Positions 33,686 through 40,771 of a stretch of DNA of 64,000 nt are shown here, one piece after another. The position numbers and the translations under genes were made by a program. The notes beneath the pieces are model-generated. The model had not been told where the DNA came from. It worked only from the letters and a program-made list of their open reading frames with translations, and ran no database searches. Each line of letters begins with the position of its first letter. Within the stretch, counting starts at the first letter, position 1. Source of the stretch: Salinigranum halophilum (lineage in GTDB: Archaea > Halobacteriota > Halobacteria > Halobacteriales > Haloferacaceae); the NCBI RefSeq assembly GCF_007004735.1, contig NZ_SSNL01000007.1, positions 62,001-126,000 of the forward strand. Reading direction: 5' to 3'.

Positions 33686-34822
33686 TCACTTGCTGGCGAA
33701 CGCCCGGGCCCACGCGTCGGTCCACTCACTGAGCGAACCCTTCAGTTCGTCGTACGTGAAGGTGACGGCCTCGGGTGGCTCGTGGGCGTACTGTGCGAAC
33801 TCCTCCGGCAGCTCCGCCGTCGTCGTCGCCGGGAACTGGACGTTCCGCACCGCGATTTCGGCCTGGACCTCGGGCGTGAGCACGAAGTCCATGAACTCGT
33901 CGACCAGCCCCTCCTTCTCGCTCGCGGCGAAGCGGGCCATGCCCTCGGGGTTCGCGTAGCCCTGGTCGTTCAGGAACCGGATCTGGTGTTCGGACATCGG
34001 CTCCCCGGACTGGTTGGCGAACACCTGGTCCGTCGAGTACGACACCACCATCGGCGCTTCCCCGTTCGAGTACGCGTTGTACGAGTCCTCCCAGCTACCC
34101 AGGACGCGCACGTCGTTCTCGCGGAGTCGCTGCCAGTAGTCGAGGTAGCCGTCTTCGCCCTTCGCCGCGATAGTGTGTAACAGGAACGCCTTGCCCGTCG
34201 CGCTCGACGTGGGGTTCTGGACGAGGAGCTCTCCCGCGTGCTCTGGCTCGAGGAGGCCGTCGAACGTCTCCGGCGCGGTCGTCTCGTTCTCGTTCCACAC
34301 GAGGCTGATGTAGCCCGTGTCGTACGGGACGGCTCGCCCCTGGGGGTCGAACTCCAGCGACGACTTCACGTCGTCCCGACGCGACAGCGCCCCGTCCGCG
34401 ACGGGCGCGAAGAGCGGCTCGGAGAGCCGTTCGTCGATGCGGATGAGCATGTTCGTGTCGAGTCCGACGTAGACGTCGGCGTCGATACCCGCGCCGCCGA
34501 GTTGGCGTTCGATGAAGTAGTTCAGCTCGTTCTCGGGCGTCTCCCACGTGAGCGTGGCGTCGAACTCCGACTCGTACTGCTCTTTCAGCCACGGTCCGGG
34601 CGAGGAACTCGGCGCGTCGACGAACGCGCTGTACGTCGCGACGACCAACTCCGACGGGATCGTCGACCCGACTGCGGTTCCCGTCGTGGTTCCGTCCGCC
34701 GCCGTGCCCGTCGACTCCGCGGTCGACCCGCCGCTCGCGTCGGTCCCACCGCCGAGACAGCCAGCGACGAGCGCCGCCGCCCCGCCGGCCCCTGCGGTTC
34801 GTATGAACTCACGTCGTCTCAT
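33686..34822 (-). CDS. thiamine-type ABC substrate-binding lipoprotein with Tat signal
   Basis: A 378-residue extracellular lipoprotein. The N-terminus MRRREFIRTAGAGGAAALVA has the twin-arginine motif and is followed by GCLGG with the lipid-attached Cys22, as is common for haloarchaeal binding proteins. A Thr/Ser/Gly linker follows, then the binding domain (SELVVATYSAFVDAPSSSPG, ADVYVGLDTNMLIRIDE, VPYDTGYISLVWNENET), matching the TbpA/SfuA thiamine-binding family. The ATG at 34822 is used because it puts the RR motif near the N-terminus; an ATG further up is not supported. It is first in the operon. Confidence 0.9.
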   Translation of the reverse strand: MRRREFIRTAGAGGAAALVAGCLGGGTDASGGSTAESTGTAADGTTTGTAVGSTIPSELVVATYSAFVDAPSSSPGPWLKEQYESEFDATLTWETPENELNYFIERQLGGAGIDADVYVGLDTNMLIRIDERLSEPLFAPVADGALSRRDDVKSSLEFDPQGRAVPYDTGYISLVWNENETTAPETFDGLLEPEHAGELLVQNPTSSATGKAFLLHTIAAKGEDGYLDYWQRLRENDVRVLGSWEDSYNAYSNGEAPMVVSYSTDQVFANQSGEPMSEHQIRFLNDQGYANPEGMARFAASEKEGLVDEFMDFVLTPEVQAEIAVRNVQFPATTTAELPEEFAQYAHEPPEAVTFTYDELKGSLSEWTDAWARAFASK

Positions 34823-34833
34823 TACTAGGTAAT
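34821..34833. promoter_or_regulatory. short palindrome at the lipoprotein gene start
   Basis: ATTAC-TAG-GTAAT is a perfect five-base inverted repeat overlapping the start codon. A TATA-like TTAAG at about 34848-34852 on the minus strand lies some 28 bases from the ATG, suggesting a leaderless transcript. The palindrome could bind a repressor of the ABC operon, perhaps responsive to thiamine; this is inference. Confidence 0.4.
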
Positions 34834-34928
34834 CACACTGAGTAGTACTTAACGACGGCGACACCGGACGGACGGTCAGGACGGGTCGGGTGACACGGAT
34901 TTAACTCGGTCACGCGTGCAGGAGGGAT

Positions 34929-35930
34929 GTGGCCCTTTCACGACGGTACGTGCTCGGCGGCCTCCTCGTCCTGTTGACGGTCGTCGCCGCCGCGCTCCTC
35001 TCGGACGTCATCGGGACGGTGTTCTTCGCCGTCACCATCGCCTACCTGCTGGTCCCGCTGCGTGAGGAACTGGTCGACCGCGGGTTCGACGACCGCGTGG
35101 CGACCGTCGTGGTCACCTTCGCCGCGCTCGTCGGCGTGGTCGCCGTCGTCGCGCCGCTCGTCTTTCTCACCGCGAGCCGCCTCACCGAGACGCTCGCGCT
35201 GCTGTCGACGCTCCCTTCGACGTACGAGGTCGAGTTCCTCGGGCAGGCGTTCACCATCCAGGTCGCCGACCTCCGCGCGTCGATGGTCGCGGTCGTCCGC
35301 AACGTCGGCCGTCAACTCCTCGTCTCGCTCCCCGTGCTCCTCGTGAAGTTCACGCTGTTCGTCTTCCTCGTCTACTCGCTCCTCCAGCAGAGCGAATCGC
35401 TCGCCCAGTCGCTTCTGGCCGTCGTCCCGCCGAACTACCGGCGGGTCGCGAAGGCGCTCAACCGTCGCGCGCGCAACACCCTGTTCGGCATCTACGTCCT
35501 CCAGGCCGCGACGGCGCTCGGGACGTTCTTCATCGCGATTCCGGTGTTCTTCTTCCTGGGCTACGACTCGGTCCTCACGCTCTCGACCGTCGCGGCCATC
35601 CTCCAGTTCATCCCCATCGTCGGGCCGAGCGTCCTCCTCTTGGTCGTGGCGGTCTTCCACGTCGCGGCCGGACAGCTCACGGCGGCGGTCCTCGTCCTCG
35701 CCGTCGGCGGGTTCTTCATCGCCTGGCTCCCCGACATCCTCATCCGCCCCCGTCTGTCGCAACGCGCGGCGAACCTCTCGGGTGGCGTCTACTTCATCGG
35801 GTTCGTCGGCGGTCTCCTCTCGATGGGCGCGATCGGTATCATCGCTGGCCCGCTCGTCGTCGCGCTCGTCGTCGAGGCAGCGAGCATCCTCTCGGAGGAA
35901 CTCAACGACATCCCTGTCGACGAGGCGTAA
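34929..35930 (+). CDS. AI-2E family (PerM-like) membrane transporter
   Basis: A 333-residue membrane protein of the AI-2E/PerM family, possibly an exporter of small molecules. It has about eight hydrophobic segments, with paired helices in the first third, the middle FGIYVLQAATALGTFF and the C-terminal ILQFIPIVGPSVLLLVVAVF signature, plus LPDILIRPRLSQRAANLSGG. The start is GTG at 34929 with GGAGGG before it; an ATG two bases earlier is out of frame. It diverges from the thiamine operon with 106 bases between. Confidence 0.88.
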   Translation: MALSRRYVLGGLLVLLTVVAAALLSDVIGTVFFAVTIAYLLVPLREELVDRGFDDRVATVVVTFAALVGVVAVVAPLVFLTASRLTETLALLSTLPSTYEVEFLGQAFTIQVADLRASMVAVVRNVGRQLLVSLPVLLVKFTLFVFLVYSLLQQSESLAQSLLAVVPPNYRRVAKALNRRARNTLFGIYVLQAATALGTFFIAIPVFFFLGYDSVLTLSTVAAILQFIPIVGPSVLLLVVAVFHVAAGQLTAAVLVLAVGGFFIAWLPDILIRPRLSQRAANLSGGVYFIGFVGGLLSMGAIGIIAGPLVVALVVEAASILSEELNDIPVDEA

Positions 35931-35998
35931 CCCGTCGTTCTCACCGAGGCGTGGACTGCTCCGGGTCAGCACCGATTCGACTACCCGGACAGGACCGC

Positions 35999-36796
35999 TC
36001 AGGCCGACTCGAGCGGCGCTCCGCGCGCCTCCCACTCCGCCAGCGACCCCTCGTAGAACATGAGGTCCTCGTAGCCGAGGTGTCGGAGCGCGACGTAGGT
36101 GTGGCTGATGCGTCGGGCGGTGTTGCAGTACAGGAGGACGCGGGCGCCGGGCGTCACGCCGTGGTCGGCGAGAATCGACTCCAGCTCCGCGTCGGGCTTC
36201 AGTCCGCGCGAGTCGTCGTCGACGAGTTCGCGCCAGTCGAGTTGGATCGCTCCGGGGAGGTGACCCGCCGCCCACTCGTCGGGTTCGCGGGTGTCGATGA
36301 CGGCGACGTCGTCCGCTGTGAGCGCCGCCTCGACGGTCTCGAAGTCGACGAACGGCGACGTCTCCGACTCCCGCGCGACATACTCGGTCGGCTCGACTTC
36401 GGGTGTGCCGCGTTCGACCTCGTGGTCGCGGCTCCAGGCGCTGAAGTCCCCGTTCAGGAGGTGGACGTCGGCGTGGCCGTACGCGAGCGCGGTGACGAGA
36501 AACCGCGCCGCGAAGACGCCGTGGGTGTCGTCGTAGGCGACGAGGGTGTCGTCCGGCTCGATTCCCGCGCCTCCCAGGACCTCCTCCCACGTCTCGACGC
36601 CGGGGAGCATCCCCTCCGCGGGGTCGGCACCGCGCTCGACGGCGTGTTCTGCGGCCCGAATCGTGTCGAACGGGACGTTCACTGCTCCGGGGATGTGTCC
36701 GATGCCGTCGAACTCCCAGCCGTCGCGGACGTCTACGACCCGCACCTCGTCGAGATGGTCCGCCAGCCAGTCGGTGGAGACCACGATATCAGTCAT
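35999..36796 (-). CDS. tandem-rhodanese sulfurtransferase
   Basis: A 265-residue protein of two rhodanese domains. The first, with TDWLADHLDEVRVVDVRDGW, has Asp (AYDDTHGVFA) where a catalytic Cys would be, so it is inactive. The second has the active-site loop LLYCNTARRISHTY with Cys. It probably moves sulfane sulfur from thiosulfate or mercaptopyruvate to an acceptor. It is divergent from a second tandem-rhodanese gene at 37060, so the two may be jointly involved in sulfur handling. Confidence 0.9.
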   Translation of the reverse strand: MTDIVVSTDWLADHLDEVRVVDVRDGWEFDGIGHIPGAVNVPFDTIRAAEHAVERGADPAEGMLPGVETWEEVLGGAGIEPDDTLVAYDDTHGVFAARFLVTALAYGHADVHLLNGDFSAWSRDHEVERGTPEVEPTEYVARESETSPFVDFETVEAALTADDVAVIDTREPDEWAAGHLPGAIQLDWRELVDDDSRGLKPDAELESILADHGVTPGARVLLYCNTARRISHTYVALRHLGYEDLMFYEGSLAEWEARGAPLESA

Positions 36797-37059
36797 ACGC
36801 GAGGGTTGACGGTCACGGACCTTAGCAGTCGTGACCGCACCCGACGCCGCCGGCTGTCAGAGATAGCGGAGCTTGTTGCCGAGAAGGCGGGGGAGTGACC
36901 ACTCCGCACTCTCCCGACGGCGACCCGCGATTCGGGGACGGCAGGACTGTGTGACCCGCTCGCCACACAGACCCCGTCAGATTTGCCTCTTCGGCGGATG
37001 AATGGCCGTCTCTGCCGTTGGTGTGGCAGTTATGAGGCTGGCTTTCGTACGTCCCTACG

Positions 37060-37920
37060 ATGTCCGACACCGAATACGCGAACGACGTCCTCGTCTCCGC
37101 CGACTGGGTGGAGAACCACCTCGAGGACTTCCAGAGCGACGACCCCGCGTACCGACTCGTCGAAGTCGACGTCGACACCGAGGCGTACGACGAGGCGCAC
37201 GCACCCGGCGCCATCGGCTTCAACTGGGAGACACAGTTGCAGGACCAGACGACCCGTGACATCCTCTCGAAGGAGGACTTCGCGGACCTCCTCGGCAGCC
37301 ACGGCATCTCCGACGAGTCGACTGTCGTCCTCTACGGCGACAACTCCAACTGGTTCGCCGCCTACACCTACTGGCAGTTCAAGTACTACGGCCACGACGA
37401 CGTCCGCCTCCTCGACGGCGGCCGCGACTACTGGCTCGACAACGACTATCCGACGACGGACGAATCCCCCGAGTTCCCGGCGGTCGAGTACACCGCACGC
37501 GGCCCGTTCGAGGACATCCGCGCCTACCGCGACGACGTCGAGACGGCCATCGACCGCGGCATCCCGCTGGTCGACGTCCGCTCGCCCGAGGAGTTCTCCG
37601 GCGAGATTCTCGCGCCCCCGGGACTGCAGGAGACGGCCCAGCGCGGCGGCCACATCCCCGGCGCGCAGAACATCTCGTGGGCCGCCGTCACGAACGACGA
37701 CGGGACGTTCAAGTCCTACGACGAACTCCAGGAACTCTACGCCGAGAAGGGAATTACGGGTGACAACTCCGTCGTCGCCTACTGCCGTATCGGCGAGCGC
37801 TCCTCCGTCGCGTGGTTCGCGCTCCACGAACTGCTCGGCTACGACTCGGCCGTCAACTACGACGGCTCGTGGACCGAGTGGGGCAACCTCGTCGGCGCGC
37901 CCATCGAGAAGGGCGACTGA
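37060..37920 (+). CDS. thiosulfate/3-mercaptopyruvate-type sulfurtransferase
   Basis: A 286-residue two-domain rhodanese. The N-terminal domain (DVLVSADWVENHLEDF) is inactive, with GDN in place of the catalytic Cys. The C-terminal domain has SVVAYCRIGERSSVAWF, the CRxGxR active-site loop typical of thiosulfate sulfurtransferases. GTTATGAGG about 30 bases before the ATG resembles a TATA box. The 263-base divergent spacer (36797-37059) shows no other feature. Confidence 0.92.
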   Translation: MSDTEYANDVLVSADWVENHLEDFQSDDPAYRLVEVDVDTEAYDEAHAPGAIGFNWETQLQDQTTRDILSKEDFADLLGSHGISDESTVVLYGDNSNWFAAYTYWQFKYYGHDDVRLLDGGRDYWLDNDYPTTDESPEFPAVEYTARGPFEDIRAYRDDVETAIDRGIPLVDVRSPEEFSGEILAPPGLQETAQRGGHIPGAQNISWAAVTNDDGTFKSYDELQELYAEKGITGDNSVVAYCRIGERSSVAWFALHELLGYDSAVNYDGSWTEWGNLVGAPIEKGD

Positions 37921-38142
37921 GCCACGATTTCACGCTCCTCGGCTGCCGTCCCGCGCCGGCTCTCGATTCTGTCGGCACCGTAGCGTTCAATTAATCCTGA
38001 CTCTCTCTGACACAGACAGCTCTCACAGAGTGTAAGGAATATCATACTTAGCTCCGTTCGTGACGTTCGTTGAGTCGGACATGTACGCGACCAGCATCGT
38101 CACCGAACCGGTCCGACGCGCGTCGGCAGACGGGAGCGACCG
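37921..38142. other. intergenic region, AT-richer, no gene seen
   Basis: A 222-base gap between two same-strand genes. It contains the AT-rich TTCAATTAATCC near 37987 and GGAATATCATACTTAGC near 38036, which could end transcription of the rhodanese gene or start that of the secreted protein. No repeat or RNA gene was recognised. Confidence 0.4.
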
Positions 38143-38700
38143 ATGACAGACATCCGGGGTCAGGCGTCGGTTACCCTCGCCGCAGCCCTCGCGCTGAGCA
38201 TCGTCCTCAGCGCTCTCGTCGCCGGGGCGGTCACACAGACCGGGACGACGACGGATTTCAACCTGAACGAGAACTCGAACGACGGTGTGTTGACGCCGGA
38301 ACCGACCCCCGAGTCGACACCGGAACCGACACCAGAACCGACACCAGAACCGACGCCCGACCCGGGTGACCAGCGGGCCATCAGCTTCGCTGCCCTCTGT
38401 GTCGTCGCTGGCGACGTCGACGAGAGCGACGTCGTCGACATCACGTTCTCGAACCCCAAACCGGGCGAACCGGGTGAGTTCCTGACCGCGTCGTTCAACA
38501 CGACTGTGCCGGTCGACTACGTGGTCCTCAAGTACGCGACGACCGCCGAGGAGTTCGCGTTCGACCTCGGTGGCGTGACCAGCGGCTCGGCGACTGTCGG
38601 TGACGGCGTCGCGGTCGACCGTCCGGCCAACGACCCCTGCCGCGCAGGTGACGCGGGCGTGAAGAAGGAAGTCGACGGCGGCGCGTTCGAGGCGGTCTGA
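38143..38700 (+). CDS. secreted protein with TPEP repeat linker
   Basis: A 185-residue exported protein. A hydrophobic helix (SVTLAAALALSIVLSALVAG) lies at residues 8-27, preceded by TDIRGQA; this RGQA-then-hydrophobic pattern resembles the type-IV-pilin-like signals of haloarchaea, but could equally be a Sec signal. Next comes a linker of repeated TPEPTPEP units (about residues 51-74), then a domain with two cysteines (ALCVVAG and NDPCRAG) that may form a disulfide. The repeat could attach or space the domain from the surface. The function is unknown. Confidence 0.75.
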   Translation: MTDIRGQASVTLAAALALSIVLSALVAGAVTQTGTTTDFNLNENSNDGVLTPEPTPESTPEPTPEPTPEPTPDPGDQRAISFAALCVVAGDVDESDVVDITFSNPKPGEPGEFLTASFNTTVPVDYVVLKYATTAEEFAFDLGGVTSGSATVGDGVAVDRPANDPCRAGDAGVKKEVDGGAFEAV

Positions 38701-38736
38701 CGCCGACGTCGGACCACGGCGCTCGCCGGAACCGCC

Positions 38737-40425
38737 TCACAGTACCGCCGCCGCGACCTGGGGCGTGACGAACGCTTCGACGAACCCGGCGACGACGAAC
38801 ACGGCGAGCAACCCCACGACGCGTCGCCACGTCAGGCCCAGTTCGTCGGCGAGCGCCGCTGTCGGCCGCTCATCTCGCCACACACCCCACGCGACGTGGC
38901 CGAGACGGAGACCGACCCCGCCGGCGACGGCGATGGCCGGCAGTTCGACGACGCCGTGCGGGCCGACGAACGCGACGAAGGCGACCGGGTCGACGACGCC
39001 CGCGACAGCCCCGACGAGTAACCCGTTGAACACGAGCGTTCCCAGCGTCGGCAGTCCGGCGAACAGCCCCGCGAACCCGGCGTTCGACGCGACGAACCAG
39101 TTGTTGACCGCGATGTTGACGAAGGGACCGACGGGGACGAGACCGAACACCGAGCCCGGGTCCGCCGGCGTCCCGATGCGGACTCCCGACCCGGCCGTCG
39201 CCGTCCACCCCCCTGCGACACCCGCCAGCAGCGCCGCCGCCGCGACAACGACGTAGTACCACCCCGTCCGAACGAACCGCCCGAGCTCGCGGATGCCGTC
39301 TCGCAGCGCGCCACCGACGGCTTCCGCGATTCGTTCGGTGTCGTCCTCGTCCTCGTCCTCGTCCCCGTCCTCGTCCTCGTCCCCTCTTTCGGCCGGCTCT
39401 CGCTCGCCGAACACGAAACCCGACTCGTCGGCCTCGCCGCCAGTGTCGACGCGTTCGTCGTCGTCATCAGCCGCGGCCGACGACTCCGCGTCCGTCTCGG
39501 CCGGTCGCGACGCGGCATCCGTCCAGTCGGTGTACAGCGCCACCGCGACGCCGTCCAGCAGCGGCGAGACGAGGAACGCGGAAGTGACCGCGACCAACCG
39601 CTCCACCCCGGCGATGCCGAAGAGGACCGTCCCGACGCCGAGACCGACGTACGTCCCCACGACGACGACGCCGTACAGGAGGAACCCGACGGGATGGGCG
39701 AACGGCACGCCGGCGCTCCGTCGCACCGCGGCCCCGAGCCCGAGGTCGTCGACGACGGCCGCCGGGCCGGCAAACGCCAACAGCGCGACGACGGCGACGA
39801 CTGCCAGGAGGCTGACGAGGCCGCCGACGAGCGCGGCGAGGACGGCCACGACGGCTCCCTGGCCGAGCGCAGCCATCCCCGGTGTCGCCCCGAGCGTCGC
39901 CGACGCGCCGACGACGGCCGCCAGGAACGGAATCCCAGCGGCGAGGAGGAGTCCCCACCGAACGACGACGAGCCCCGCGAACGTCTTCCACCGGCGCATC
40001 CCCCTCAGCCCGGCAGCGAGTGGGTCTCGTGTCGCGAGGCCCGCGTCGACGGCCGAGAGCGCTGCCGCTCGCGTCACACCGCGGACGAGGACGGAGACGA
40101 CGAGGGCGACTGCGGCCGCGAGGGCGACCGGCACGACCACCGTCGGCGAGAACAGAACTGCGGCGAGCCGGTCACCTAACTCGGGCGGGAGAGCCTCGGG
40201 ACTCTCCGGACCGAGCAGTTCGGGGTTCAACGCCGCGAACTCGTCGAGGAGGGGGGACAACTGGCCTGTCGACGTCAGGGCGAGATACGCGACGACCACC
40301 CCCACCAGGAGCGGGAGACGAGTCACGTCGACCGTCGCGGCGGAGAGCGCGTAGTACGGGAGGACGGCGTTCGTCCGTCGGCGCAGGAGGCCGCCGGCGG
40401 ACCGGAGGGCATCGGCGACTGACAC
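38737..40425 (-). CDS. membrane protein with SpoIIM-type C-terminal domain
   Basis: A 562-residue polytopic protein. The N-terminal half (about six to seven helices, to residue 310) is a membrane domain of unknown role. A very acidic cytoplasmic loop follows (ERGDEDEDGDEDEDEDDTER, about residues 350-370). The C-terminal half matches the SpoIIM (DUF95) family: NNWFVASNAGFAGLFAGLP, FNGLLVGAVAGV, FVGPHGVVELPAIAVAGG. The start is GTG at 40425, giving VSVADALRSAGGLLRRR; upstream extension is basic low-complexity. SpoIIM proteins in archaea are of unknown function; membrane remodelling is conceivable. Confidence 0.85.
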   Translation of the reverse strand: MSVADALRSAGGLLRRRTNAVLPYYALSAATVDVTRLPLLVGVVVAYLALTSTGQLSPLLDEFAALNPELLGPESPEALPPELGDRLAAVLFSPTVVVPVALAAAVALVVSVLVRGVTRAAALSAVDAGLATRDPLAAGLRGMRRWKTFAGLVVVRWGLLLAAGIPFLAAVVGASATLGATPGMAALGQGAVVAVLAALVGGLVSLLAVVAVVALLAFAGPAAVVDDLGLGAAVRRSAGVPFAHPVGFLLYGVVVVGTYVGLGVGTVLFGIAGVERLVAVTSAFLVSPLLDGVAVALYTDWTDAASRPAETDAESSAAADDDDERVDTGGEADESGFVFGEREPAERGDEDEDGDEDEDEDDTERIAEAVGGALRDGIRELGRFVRTGWYYVVVAAAALLAGVAGGWTATAGSGVRIGTPADPGSVFGLVPVGPFVNIAVNNWFVASNAGFAGLFAGLPTLGTLVFNGLLVGAVAGVVDPVAFVAFVGPHGVVELPAIAVAGGVGLRLGHVAWGVWRDERPTAALADELGLTWRRVVGLLAVFVVAGFVEAFVTPQVAAAVL

Positions 40426-40771
40426 GCGTCGTCGTTGTCCCGCAATCGGCGTATTTCTTCCCCACCGACAGCCCCGCAAGTGCGTCACCGTTCCCGGTCT
40501 CCGCGTCACCCGTCAGCCTCGGCGCTTTCCCACACGTGACACTGCGGTGGCTCCTGGCGATACGGATCACCGTTCTCCGCCCCGTGAACCCGTGTTTTCG
40601 CCGCCCTGCTGGACCGCGACAAGCCCCCTCCGGTGGCGACACTCAGTCCCGCCGATTCGCTCCCTTCGCGCTCGCTCGTCGACCACTATCGGACGGTAAG
40701 ACGTCATTACCCCCACTCCCGCCAGCGTTAGTGACTGACGACTTATGCCCTCCGCAGCGGTGTACTGACTG
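40426..40771. promoter_or_regulatory. divergent spacer with TATA of the STT3-like gene
   Basis: A 346-base gap between divergent genes. ACTTATGC at about 40741-40748 lies 28 bases before the STT3-like ATG and fits a TATA box for a leaderless transcript. GGTAAGACGTCATTACC at 40697-40713 is an imperfect inverted repeat (GGTAA/TTACC) around ACGT that could be an operator. The rest is GC-rich without features. Confidence 0.5.
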
